A stretch of 64,000 bases of DNA from Paenibacillus mellifer (GTDB lineage: Bacteria; Bacillota; Bacilli; Paenibacillales; Paenibacillaceae), in contig NZ_JALPRK010000004.1 in assembly GCF_023195895.1 (NCBI RefSeq), forward strand, positions 62,001-126,000, given 5' to 3'. The notes beneath the pieces are model-generated. The model was not told the DNA's origin. It was given only the letters and a program-made list of their open reading frames with translations, and did not search any database. Of this stretch, positions 18,476-26,588 are shown in pieces (position 1 is the first letter of the stretch; the number at the start of each line of letters is the position of its first letter). The position numbers were made by a program, and so were the translations under genes.

Positions 18476-18967
18476 TCATTTGCGGCGTTCGTAAGTCAGA
18501 AAACGATAATCATAGGGGTTCTTCTCGTCTCGCACTCCTGGTTCCTCATGGACTAATTTGAAATCTTCCCATGAAAAGTGAGGAAAAAATACATCGCCTT
18601 CGATGTCTTCCTCGATCCGGGTCACCAGCAGCCGATCCGCCAGCGGCAAGAAGTGTTGGAACACGCCCGCACCGCCGATAATCACCAGTTCGCCACGCTC
18701 CGCATAGGTCAACGCTTCTTCCACCGAATGGACGACGTCCGCTCCCTCCGCGATGTAAGAGGCATCCGCCGTAATGACGACGCTATGCCGATTCGGTAAC
18801 GGCTTACTGCCCATAGATTCCCATGTTTTACGGCCCATAACGATGGTTTTTCCCGTTGTCTGGGCCTTAAAAAACTTCAGATCGGCCGGCAACCTCCAAG
18901 GAAGTTGATTGTTCCGACCTATGGTCCCATTTCTGGACATCGCCCAAATGAGCGTAATCATCCCCAT
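18476..18967 (-). CDS. dfrA: Dihydrofolate reductase
   Basis: A 163-aa DHFR that reduces dihydrofolate with NADPH. Visible are WAMSRNGTIGRNNQLPW (active-site loop), an Asp in the LPADLKFFK helix, GRKTWESMG for NADPH phosphate binding and IIGGAGVF. It begins at the ATG preceded by AGGAGGGG and follows thyA by 25 bases on the same strand. The pairing is functional: ThyA makes dihydrofolate and this enzyme regenerates tetrahydrofolate. Confidence 0.96.
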   Translation of the reverse strand: MGMITLIWAMSRNGTIGRNNQLPWRLPADLKFFKAQTTGKTIVMGRKTWESMGSKPLPNRHSVVITADASYIAEGADVVHSVEEALTYAERGELVIIGGAGVFQHFLPLADRLLVTRIEEDIEGDVFFPHFSWEDFKLVHEEPGVRDEKNPYDYRFLTYERRK

Positions 18968-18992
18968 GTGATCCCCTCCTAATTTGAAGATA

Positions 18993-19790
18993 TTAAACAG
19001 CCACCGTCGCTTTAATAGTGGGATGGAACTGATAATCTACAAACTCGAAATCCTCATACACGTAGTCAAAAATCGAGTCCGGTTTACGTTTGATCACCAG
19101 CTTCGGCAACGGATAAGGCTCGCGCTCCAATTGGGTTTGCACCTGCTCCACGTGATTGTTGTAAATATGCACATCCCCGCCGGACCAAATAAACTCGCCA
19201 ACCTCTAGATCACATTGTTGGGCGATCATATGGGTGAGCAACGCGTAACTGGCAATGTTAAACGGCAGACCCAGGAACGTATCCACCGAACGCATCGTCA
19301 GCATGCAGGACAGCTTGCCGTTCGCCACATAAAATTGAAAGACAAAATGGCATGGCGGCAGCTTCATTTGATCTACCTCGGCCACATTCCAGGCGCTGAC
19401 CAGATGGCGGCGCGAATCGGGATTCTTCTTGATCGCTTCTACGACAGCGGCGATTTGATCAATCTTCCGACCGTCCGGCGCTTCCCAGGAGCGCCATTGC
19501 GAGCCATATACGGGCCCAAGTTCGCCGTTCTCGTCTGCCCACTCGTCCCAGATGCGAACGCCATGCTCCTTTAGATAAGCTATATTCGTATCGCCGCGCA
19601 AAAACCACAGCAGCTCATGGATCACCGATTTCAAATGGATCCGCTTAGTCGTCACCAAGGGGAAGCCCTCGCTTAAATCGAAACGAAGCTGGCGACCAAA
19701 TACAGAGCGTGTCCCGACGCCGGTTCGGTCCTCTTTCGGCGTCCCGTTCTTTAGAACATCCTCCAGTAAGTTTAAATAATTTCTCATCAT
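18993..19790 (-). CDS. thyA: Thymidylate synthase
   Basis: A 265-aa ThyA that converts dUMP and methylene-tetrahydrofolate to dTMP and dihydrofolate. The catalytic Cys is in [11 protein letters not shown], the dUMP phosphate Arg is in [12 protein letters not shown], and [12 protein letters not shown] is the cofactor-binding signature. Two adjacent ATGs stand at 19790 and 19787; the first is kept. Length is typical for the short (about 264 aa) class. First gene of a two-gene operon with dfrA. Confidence 0.97.
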   Translation of the reverse strand: MMRNYLNLLEDVLKNGTPKEDRTGVGTRSVFGRQLRFDLSEGFPLVTTKRIHLKSVIHELLWFLRGDTNIAYLKEHGVRIWDEWADENGELGPVYGSQWRSWEAPDGRKIDQIAAVVEAIKKNPDSRRHLVSAWNVAEVDQMKLPPCHFVFQFYVANGKLSCMLTMRSVDTFLGLPFNIASYALLTHMIAQQCDLEVGEFIWSGGDVHIYNNHVEQVQTQLEREPYPLPKLVIKRKPDSIFDYVYEDFEFVDYQFHPTIKATVAV

Positions 19791-19877
19791 CTACACCCCG
19801 TCACGTTGGTCTATAATCCATCCTATTATAGCAGACTTCAACGACTTCGTGACAAGAATACTTGTTCGCATTGTACC

Positions 19878-19906
19878 TTGACATCCTCAGTTTTGAAGGT
19901 TATAGT
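19878..19906 (+). promoter_or_regulatory. Sigma-A promoter of a short leader or small RNA
   Basis: Consensus -35 TTGACA (19878-19883), a 17-base spacer and -10 TATAGT (19901-19906). Transcription would start near 19913 and reach a strong terminator within about 75 bases, before the gene at 20040. Confidence 0.75.
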
Positions 19907-19930
19907 AATAGAACCATATCCTAATAGATC

Positions 19931-19990
19931 AACGCGAGTGAAGCACCTCGCAAGGTAGGCGTTAATGCCTGTCTTGGAGGTGCTTTTTTT
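19931..19990 (+). promoter_or_regulatory. Terminator-type leader hairpin with competing 5' stem
   Basis: An extended stem (AAGCACCTC...GAGGTGCTT with an inner CAAG/CTTG and AGGC/GCCT) ends in seven U at 19984-19990. An upstream GCGAG (19934-19938) can pair with CTCGC (19947-19951), which is part of the terminator's left arm, so the two structures exclude each other. That is the layout of an attenuator or riboswitch, but no known riboswitch consensus was recognised. A stand-alone small RNA is the alternative. Confidence 0.5.
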
Positions 19991-20039
19991 GCGTTGTCGT
20001 TAGGACTGGAAAATAAATTCTGTTGGGAGCTGATGGTTC

Positions 20040-20810
20040 GTGAATTGGAGACAACCGGTGAAAATGACATTACTTGCGGTAATCGTACTTTCAATGATGC
20101 TAGGTGGACATCGTCCGGTGGTTGCAAGTAGCTCATGGGATGCGGCCTTAGACGGGATCGATGCGGTGTATGACGGGCTAACCGCCGTTCAAACGCTGGT
20201 GAAACAGGAAAGTCTTGAAATCTCAGCACTGCGCAAGAAGAATAACGACGCCTTGTCCGCGTTAAACGCGAAGATCAAAACGATCGATCAAGCGGCCGTT
20301 GCTCGTCTGAGCCAGGAGACCGAGGCGCTGCAGCGGAAGCATGCTCCTTTATTAGAGCAATACACATCATTAAGCAAACAGGTGACGGCAGCCAAGAAAC
20401 GAAAGGATAAGAAATCGGCGGATCTGCTGGAATTGAAACGCAACCAATTGAAGCCGGTAGCCACAGCGGCTTCGGCGGAAATAAAAGCCAAGAAGGAGGC
20501 GCTCGCAGCCGCGAAGAAATCCAAGGCCGCAAAAACGAAAGTCGTCAAGGACGCGTTGGCTCCGGTGCAGACGTTAAAAAAGCAGATCACCGCCGAAAAC
20601 AAATCCGTCGCCGCCGCGCGAAAACACCTTTCGGCGGCGGATAAACGATACAAAGCCAGCGTGAAGCGTGGCGACGCTATCGTTGCTGCCCTGGAGCTAA
20701 AGACGGTCTATGATCAAACCAAAGCCATTCACGCATCTTTAACGAAAGTGTACGAATGGGAGCGGAAAATTGCTCAAAACATCACTCAAGCCGCCGCCAA
20801 ACTTCCTTAA
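20040..20810 (+). CDS. Secreted Ala/Lys-rich coiled-coil protein, unknown function
   Basis: A 256-aa protein with a Sec-type signal sequence (hydrophobic LLAVIVLSMMLGG, probable cleavage after VVA). The remainder is almost all helical and rich in Ala, Lys, Leu and Gln with heptad-like spacing, so a long coiled coil is likely. No enzymatic domain is visible. GTG at 20040 has GGGAG ten bases upstream; GTG at 20058 with TTGGAG is an equal candidate and gives a more typical signal peptide. Expression may depend on the leader just upstream. Function unknown. Confidence 0.7.
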   Translation: MNWRQPVKMTLLAVIVLSMMLGGHRPVVASSSWDAALDGIDAVYDGLTAVQTLVKQESLEISALRKKNNDALSALNAKIKTIDQAAVARLSQETEALQRKHAPLLEQYTSLSKQVTAAKKRKDKKSADLLELKRNQLKPVATAASAEIKAKKEALAAAKKSKAAKTKVVKDALAPVQTLKKQITAENKSVAAARKHLSAADKRYKASVKRGDAIVAALELKTVYDQTKAIHASLTKVYEWERKIAQNITQAAAKLP

Positions 20811-20826
20811 ACCATTTTGGAGCTGA

Positions 20827-21771
20827 TCATGGAGACGTGTAGCGGCCGTACCGGGTCTCGAGCTGGGTCAAACGATCCTCCGTACCATGAAGGAGGAGCG
20901 AGTTCATCCCTTCGGCCCCATGCCACTCCATACCGACGAGAACTCCTGGCTCAGAGGTTCTGGCCGCAAACAGATAAGTAAAGTGATGGGGAGCGATCTC
21001 CCCTAGATCATCCACGCGCCAGACACTGTATGCGTCCTTCGTTGTTGCAGGAAAGTCCAGGACGGCCAAACTTTCGCCCTGTCTTAGAATCATACAAAAC
21101 AGGTAATCGGGGCCGTCTGGACGAAATAAAGCCAAATAAAGCTTAGCTTCCCCGCCTAGATCTGCTAATCTCCATAGTTGTTGAAGGGTTCGGCCCTTCT
21201 CGTTCTCGATTTGCTCACCTAGATCGGAATCCGTTACCACCTGGCCATCGGTTGTGATCGGAAGCAAGGAATCCAGCGGAATCTGCTTCCTCTGAAAGAG
21301 GTAATAGGTGGTATTTGGCTGTGCGCTGCCTTCGGTAACGGCATAAATATGTCCCGGCAAATGCGAGAAATTAGGAGACGTGTCCCGTCCATTGTTCGTA
21401 TCATCCCCCTCCTGCCAGCCTTCATAAACAACGGAAATCAAATTCCCCTGCTCGCCAATGGCCTGAGTCATCCCGGATAATGCTTCCTTTGATATATCCT
21501 CGGATCCATTAACCAACAGCCGCTTTCCATTCTCGTCGGCAAAGCCAAATACTTGGCCAAGTCGTTTTACATCGACCTCCCCTGCCGGCTCTATCGATTC
21601 TTCAGATCCTGTTGGTTCTTCAAACTTTTTCCCATTACCCTCTCCATTGGCGTTGGTTCCGGAGTCCTGCTGAACAGGGGCCTCCCTTTCGAGCGGACTT
21701 TCTTGATCTTCCGTTTGAAAACAACCGGATAATGTAAGGATCATAAGCAGAAATATGCTTGTTTTTAGCAC
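20827..21771 (-). CDS. Lipoprotein of unknown function
   Basis: A predicted 314-aa lipoprotein with hydrophobic SIFLLMILTLSGC (lipobox LSGC), followed by an acidic low-complexity linker (about residues 20-70) and a folded C-terminal domain not assigned to a family. The longest frame starts at 21861. The GTG at 21771 is preferred because GGGGAGG stands nine bases upstream and the signal sequence then begins directly (MLKTSIFLL). It is convergent with the coiled-coil gene, 16 bases apart, with no clear terminator between. Function unknown. Confidence 0.7.
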   Translation of the reverse strand: MLKTSIFLLMILTLSGCFQTEDQESPLEREAPVQQDSGTNANGEGNGKKFEEPTGSEESIEPAGEVDVKRLGQVFGFADENGKRLLVNGSEDISKEALSGMTQAIGEQGNLISVVYEGWQEGDDTNNGRDTSPNFSHLPGHIYAVTEGSAQPNTTYYLFQRKQIPLDSLLPITTDGQVVTDSDLGEQIENEKGRTLQQLWRLADLGGEAKLYLALFRPDGPDYLFCMILRQGESLAVLDFPATTKDAYSVWRVDDLGEIAPHHFTYLFAARTSEPGVLVGMEWHGAEGMNSLLLHGTEDRLTQLETRYGRYTSP

Positions 21772-21867
21772 AACGATAAACCTCCCCGCCTTTTGACTAT
21801 TAGTCTGATTATTGTGTATGACGCATTGAATTGTAAAGATTGGAAACAGACATTTTCGCAAATTATA

Positions 21868-21895
21868 TTGCTATATCGTAATATTAGGATATAAT
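21868..21895 (+). promoter_or_regulatory. Candidate promoter of the ArsR-type gene
   Basis: -10 TATAAT at 21890-21895 and a -35-like TTGCTA at 21868-21873, 16-base spacer, in a very AT-rich stretch with imperfect ATAT repeats. Such a stretch is a plausible ArsR-family operator for autoregulation; this is inference. Confidence 0.5.
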
Positions 21896-21923
21896 GATTA
21901 TCAGGAAACCGAGGTGAACTTTC

Positions 21924-22211
21924 ATGGATAACAACTTCAAAGCTTATCAAGATGCTGCAGAAATGTTGAAAGCTCTGGCACATCCGGTACGATTATGCAT
22001 CGTCCGCGGCTTGCTGGACAAGAAGCAATGCAATGTGACCTACATGCAAGAATGCTTGGAGCTGCCGCAATCGACCGTATCCCAGCACCTGCAAAAGCTG
22101 CGCAGTCTAGGAATCGTCGAATCCGAACGCAGCGGACTGGAAGTCAATTATCAGTTGGCGAATGAAAAAGTCATTAAACTGGTTCGCCATCTGTTCGAGG
22201 AGGAACAATAA
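21924..22211 (+). CDS. ArsR-family repressor, probable sulfur-stress sensor
   Basis: A 95-aa winged-helix regulator of ArsR type (KALAHPVRLCIVRGLL; recognition helix PQSTVSQHLQKLRSLGIV). Three cysteines (25, 36, 44) lie near the DNA-binding core, where ArsR proteins often bind metals or form thiol/persulfide bonds, but the CxC metal-binding motif is absent. It ends three bases before a CoA-disulfide reductase/rhodanese/TusA gene, so it is in that operon. A persulfide or disulfide-responsive repressor is likely by context, not proven. Confidence 0.8.
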   Translation: MDNNFKAYQDAAEMLKALAHPVRLCIVRGLLDKKQCNVTYMQECLELPQSTVSQHLQKLRSLGIVESERSGLEVNYQLANEKVIKLVRHLFEEEQ

Positions 22212-22214
22212 ACG

Positions 22215-24728
22215 ATGAGCAAAAAAGTATTAATTGTCGGCGGTGTTGCCGGCGGTGCCTCTGCGGCCGCCAGACTTCGTCGTTTGGATGAAGAAGCCCA
22301 TATCGTCATGTTCGAACGGGACCCGTACATTTCTTTTGCCAACTGTGGGCTCCCTTACTATATCGGTGATTCGATTAAGGATCGATCAAAGCTGCTAGTT
22401 CAAACACCGGAAGCGATGCATCGCCGGTTTAACATCGATGTCCGCACCGAAAGTGAAGTAATTGGGATCGACCCGGCGAGTAAATCCGTGCTTGTTCGAA
22501 GCAAAGAACGCGGGGAATACCGGGAAAGCTATGACGCCGTGATTTTGTCGCCTGGCGCAAGACCCATCCGACCGAATCTCCCAGGGATCGAAAGCAGCCG
22601 GATCCATACGCTGCGGAATATCCCAGATACCGACCGCATCAAGCGCCGGGTTGTAGAGGAACAGGCTTCTTCCGCCATTGTCATTGGCGGTGGATTTATC
22701 GGTGTGGAAATGGCGGAGAATCTGCGAGAAATCGGGCTTGAGGTCACGTTGATCGAAGGCGGTCCGCAAATTCTAGCGCCATTTGACGCCGAGATGTCTG
22801 GAGTCCTTGCCAAGGAACTGGAGGATCATGGCGTTCAATTGCTCATGTCGCAGACCGTAACTTCCTTTACGGAACAAGGGAACCAGATTCAAGCGCATAC
22901 GTCAGACGAGCTTGAATTAGCTGCCGATATCGTCATCCTGGCGATTGGGGTTACGCCGGATACGGCTTTTCTGAGAGAGACCGGCATGGAACTGGGGCCG
23001 CGAGGTCATATTATCGTAAGCGACAAACTGGAAACTAGCATTCCGGATATTTATGCCGTTGGGGATGCGGTTGAAGTCGTTGATTTCGTCAATGATTCCA
23101 AAACCGCCATCCCCCTGGCCGGACCTGCCAATAAGCAGGGTCGAATCGCAGCGGATAACGTCTGTGGTCTTGGGACCACCTATAAAGGTTCACAAGGGAC
23201 GTCCATTATCAAAGTGTTTGGACTTACCGGAGCCGCCACCGGGAACAATGAGAGAACACTCCAGCGGTTAGGTATCCCTCATCATGTCACCGTGGTTCAT
23301 CCCAATTCTCATGCTTCCTACTATCCCGGCGCCACTCCGCTCTCGATCAAGCTGTTGTTTAAGCCCGATGGAACCGTGCTTGGTGCGCAGGCTGTCGGAT
23401 ATGACGGGGTAGATAAACGGATCGACGATATTGCCACAGTCATTCGATTCCGGGGTACGGTAACCGATTTGACGGAGCTGGAGCTGGCTTATGCCCCACC
23501 TTACTCTTCGGCGAAGGATCCGGTCAACATGGCTGCCTATACAGCGGAGAACGTACTAAGCGGACGTGTTCGCGTGTTTGTCCCGCAGGATTTGGCAACC
23601 CGGGACGAACAAACCACCCTGCTCGTTGATGTCCGTTCTGAGATGGAACATGCGAACGGTCATATCCCTGACTCCCTGCTGATCCCGGTTGACGAGTTGC
23701 GTGATCGCCTGGATGAACTAGACCGCGACAAGGAGATTTGGGTTTACTGTCAAGTCGGGTTACGCGGTTATACCGCTTCGCGAATTTTGCAGCAAAAAGG
23801 CTACAAGGTCCGCAATCTAACCGGCGGTTATAAGCTCTATCAAATGGCTAATTACCAGCCTGGCCGGTCTGTTTCAACAGATTGTCCCGTTGATCGTGTA
23901 GTGAAAGCAGAAATCGCCGCAGCTTCGGTAGCTTCGGCAACAACTCAAACAAACTCGAATGGGATAGCGTCTAGCGATTCCAAAATGCGTGCCGATGCGA
24001 AGCTCGATGCCTGCGGATTGTGTTGCCCCGGTCCGTTAATTCAGGTCAAACAGGCCATGGACCGTTTGGAAGCCGGACAAATCCTGCACGTGACCGCCTC
24101 AGACCCTGGCTTCTATGAGGATGTGCAAGCCTGGGCGACCATGTCCAAACACCGCATGATCCAGGTTGCCAAGAACGCGAACGGGATCATCGAAGCTTAT
24201 ATTTGCAAAGAAGACCCGAACCGGCTTAGCGACTCTTCGGTTCAACCGGCAGCTACGCCGGAGGGCTCTACGATGATTGTATTCAGCGGTGACTTGGATA
24301 AGGCGATTGCCTCATTCATTATTGCGAATGGCGCCGCGGCCAGCGGCAAGAAAGTGACGTTATTTTTCACCTTCTGGGGGCTCAATATTCTCCGCAAATC
24401 AGAGAAGGTTCTCGTCGCCAAGACCTTTATCGGCCGCATGTTTGGCGCGATGATGCCGCGTGGCACCCGCAAGCTGTCTCTCTCCCGCATGAATATGCTG
24501 GGAATGGGGGCTAAGATGATCCGCGGTGTGATGATAAGTAACAATGTCTCTTCCCTAGAAGAACTGATGACCAGCGCGATTCATCAAGGCGTCGAAATCG
24601 TCGCCTGCCAAATGTCGATGGATCTGATGGGCATTCGCCAGGAAGAGTTGATCGACGGGGTTAAAATCGGCGGAGTCGGTTATTACTTGGGCAAGGCCGA
24701 CCAATCGGGGATTAATCTATTCATATAA
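22215..24728 (+). CDS. CoA-disulfide/persulfide reductase fused to rhodanese, TusA and DsrE domains
   Basis: An 837-aa four-domain protein. Residues 1-450 are a flavin- and NAD(P)H-dependent CoA-disulfide reductase (GGVAGGASAAARLRRL; active Cys44 in FANCGLPYY; IVIGGGFIGVEMAENL). Residues 455-550 are rhodanese with Cys512 in VYCQVGLRGY. Residues 590-665 are TusA with CPGP at Cys604. Residues 690-837 are DsrE-like with Cys798. Each domain carries its thiol, so a persulfide could be relayed within one chain. The family suits sulfane-sulfur handling. Downstream of an ArsR gene and ended by a terminator. Confidence 0.92.
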   Translation: MSKKVLIVGGVAGGASAAARLRRLDEEAHIVMFERDPYISFANCGLPYYIGDSIKDRSKLLVQTPEAMHRRFNIDVRTESEVIGIDPASKSVLVRSKERGEYRESYDAVILSPGARPIRPNLPGIESSRIHTLRNIPDTDRIKRRVVEEQASSAIVIGGGFIGVEMAENLREIGLEVTLIEGGPQILAPFDAEMSGVLAKELEDHGVQLLMSQTVTSFTEQGNQIQAHTSDELELAADIVILAIGVTPDTAFLRETGMELGPRGHIIVSDKLETSIPDIYAVGDAVEVVDFVNDSKTAIPLAGPANKQGRIAADNVCGLGTTYKGSQGTSIIKVFGLTGAATGNNERTLQRLGIPHHVTVVHPNSHASYYPGATPLSIKLLFKPDGTVLGAQAVGYDGVDKRIDDIATVIRFRGTVTDLTELELAYAPPYSSAKDPVNMAAYTAENVLSGRVRVFVPQDLATRDEQTTLLVDVRSEMEHANGHIPDSLLIPVDELRDRLDELDRDKEIWVYCQVGLRGYTASRILQQKGYKVRNLTGGYKLYQMANYQPGRSVSTDCPVDRVVKAEIAAASVASATTQTNSNGIASSDSKMRADAKLDACGLCCPGPLIQVKQAMDRLEAGQILHVTASDPGFYEDVQAWATMSKHRMIQVAKNANGIIEAYICKEDPNRLSDSSVQPAATPEGSTMIVFSGDLDKAIASFIIANGAAASGKKVTLFFTFWGLNILRKSEKVLVAKTFIGRMFGAMMPRGTRKLSLSRMNMLGMGAKMIRGVMISNNVSSLEELMTSAIHQGVEIVACQMSMDLMGIRQEELIDGVKIGGVGYYLGKADQSGINLFI

Positions 24729-24737
24729 GAGGCAGCA

Positions 24738-24773
24738 AGGGTTCTAGGTCCATGTGACCGAGAACCCTTTTTC
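24738..24773 (+). terminator. Terminator after the CoA-disulfide reductase gene
   Basis: AAGGGTTCT pairs with AGAACCCTT around a GGTC/GACC inner stem, followed by five U. Confidence 0.9.
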
Positions 24774-24841
24774 AATCCAAACTTCATTTGCGGTATAATC
24801 GGTACGTACATCTATCTTTCCATCGAAAAGGAGATCATCAA

Positions 24842-25666
24842 ATGAGCGAACAAGTCCGCCAAAATAACGTAGATCGTTTCAGCGGGTTCGGCGATCTGTA
24901 TGATCAAAGCCGCCCTAAGGCACCGGTTGACCTCATCAACATCCTTAAGATGTATTTGGGGCACTCTCCAGAGGTTGTCGCGGATGTCGGTTGCGGTACC
25001 GGACTCTCTTCTTTTGCCTGGCTTGATCATGCGAAGCAAATCATCGGGATTGAACCGAATGACGATATGCGCGCCGTAGCGATGAATCACTGGCGGGAAA
25101 GAAACAGCCCGTCACAACTTCAATTCGTCAAAGGCTTGTCCACCGAATTGCCGCTGGAACCCTCTTCCGTCGATCTGGTCACTTGCTCTCAATCGTTTCA
25201 CTGGATGGATCCGCAGCCGACACTGCAAGAGTTCGCTCGGGTGTTGCGCCCTGGGGGCATCTTTGCCGCATACGACTGCGATTGGCCTCCGGCCGCTTCG
25301 CCAGAGCTCGATCAAGCGTATGAGAAACTTGTACAGGTCGCTGAGAAACGAGCAAGCGAACTCATTGAAACCGGAAAGGAAGCCTTTAAGTGGCCCAAAA
25401 ACCAGCACTTGCAGCAAATCCAAAAGAGCGGTCTGTTCCGATTTTCCCGAGAAATCGTTTTTCACCACTGGGAGAGCTGTGACGCCGATCGATTTGCGAA
25501 TCTGGCCCTCAGTCAAGGCGGCCTTCAAACGGCTTTGAAATTAGGCGCAGACGAGATCGCCTCCGCAGCCGAGCAATTTCGCGATCAGGTAAGACGAGTA
25601 TTTGGCGGAGAGATCCGCAACATCCTGTTCGGTTACCGGATGCGGCTCGGCGTTAAATCAAATTAA
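24842..25666 (+). CDS. Class I SAM-dependent methyltransferase
   Basis: A 274-aa methyltransferase of the UbiE/type 11 kind. Motif I is VADVGCGTGLSSF, followed by the acidic IGIEPNDDM, motif LVTCSQSFHWMD and the post-motif FARVLRPGGIF. AAAAGGAG stands eight bases before the ATG at 24842; the upstream frame from 24788 is rejected. The substrate is unknown and small molecules are most likely. Its stop codon overlaps that of the convergent carbonic anhydrase gene within TTAA. Confidence 0.88.
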   Translation: MSEQVRQNNVDRFSGFGDLYDQSRPKAPVDLINILKMYLGHSPEVVADVGCGTGLSSFAWLDHAKQIIGIEPNDDMRAVAMNHWRERNSPSQLQFVKGLSTELPLEPSSVDLVTCSQSFHWMDPQPTLQEFARVLRPGGIFAAYDCDWPPAASPELDQAYEKLVQVAEKRASELIETGKEAFKWPKNQHLQQIQKSGLFRFSREIVFHHWESCDADRFANLALSQGGLQTALKLGADEIASAAEQFRDQVRRVFGGEIRNILFGYRMRLGVKSN

Positions 25667-26424
25667 TCCCACTTAAAAACTTTCCGGTCATTCAGTTCTT
25701 GAATGTCACGGTTATTATGATCGTAATACCGTTGGAACTCTTTTAATTGTTCTTTTGAAATGGGGACACTCTCCGTCAAGACATACCACTCCACGTTTTC
25801 GGTCAAAGGCGGCGTAGTCAGAGACCCTAGATAATGATAATAGCTTCGCGATTTCGGGAGCAACCGAGTAACCTTAAGCTCGTCAATCTTAACGTCCTTA
25901 CTCCCTTTCGTGCTCGCTTTGGCCGCATCTAGAATGTCCTGGAAGGCCGCATTTTCTTTACCTGTTGTATACATAACCCCAATGACCGCAATCCGGCCAT
26001 CCTGAGCTTGATGCACGAAATGGCCTTCGAGTGGAAAATGCTTGCCATCAAGGGTATGCTCACTTGGCGCATGAAAATGGAGTTGCGTTACCGTAAAGTC
26101 CCTGTCATCGATCTCTGCCGTCCCGCGCAGCCCAACCTGGATGCTGTGTCCGTTGTTTTCGACATAAGTCCCAATCGGGTCATAGTTTAGCTCCAAGCCA
26201 TCCCCTAGATAATCCTCAACCTTGGAGGTCTCAATGTTAATCGGAGACTGCATCTTCCCGGATACAAACTCCCACTCCTCTTGATGTTCATAAGAAAAGG
26301 GAGTCTTATCCACTTGGACACTTTCACCAACGACGGTTGGAACAAATGCGTATGTCGTAGGCGCCCCCATCAACATGACAAAAACCAATATTCCGGATAT
26401 GAACATTTTTCTCTTCATTCTCAT
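25663..26424 (-). CDS. Alpha-class carbonic anhydrase, secreted
   Basis: A 253-aa alpha carbonic anhydrase that interconverts CO2 and bicarbonate outside the membrane. It has a signal peptide (RKMFISGILVFVMLMG, cleavage after TYA), QSPINIE, Zn ligands in QLHFHAPSEH and EGHFVHQ, and the C-terminal YLGSLTTPPLTENVEW. The ATG at 26424 follows GAGGAAGAGG; the longer frame to 26499 is not used. No terminator separates it from the convergent methyltransferase gene. Catalytic residues look intact. Confidence 0.93.
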   Translation of the reverse strand: MRMKRKMFISGILVFVMLMGAPTTYAFVPTVVGESVQVDKTPFSYEHQEEWEFVSGKMQSPINIETSKVEDYLGDGLELNYDPIGTYVENNGHSIQVGLRGTAEIDDRDFTVTQLHFHAPSEHTLDGKHFPLEGHFVHQAQDGRIAVIGVMYTTGKENAAFQDILDAAKASTKGSKDVKIDELKVTRLLPKSRSYYHYLGSLTTPPLTENVEWYVLTESVPISKEQLKEFQRYYDHNNRDIQELNDRKVFKWD

Positions 26425-26497
26425 GCCCTCTTCCTCACAAAATTGAGTCTTAACCTCTATGAAGTATTGCCATCGAAACTGAGGGCATACTCCATAC

Positions 26498-26532
26498 AAA
26501 AAAAGGGCAAGACCGTAATCACGGTCTTGCCC
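26498..26532 (-). terminator. Terminator of the pdh operon
   Basis: A perfect 12-bp stem (GGGCAAGACCGT with ACGGTCTTGCCC) followed on the minus strand by seven U, 57 bases past the lipoamide dehydrogenase stop. Confidence 0.93.
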
Positions 26533-26588
26533 AATAGACTTAGGAGTTAATCCACTCTTAGGAGGAGTGGGAGATAATATCGCTAAAA

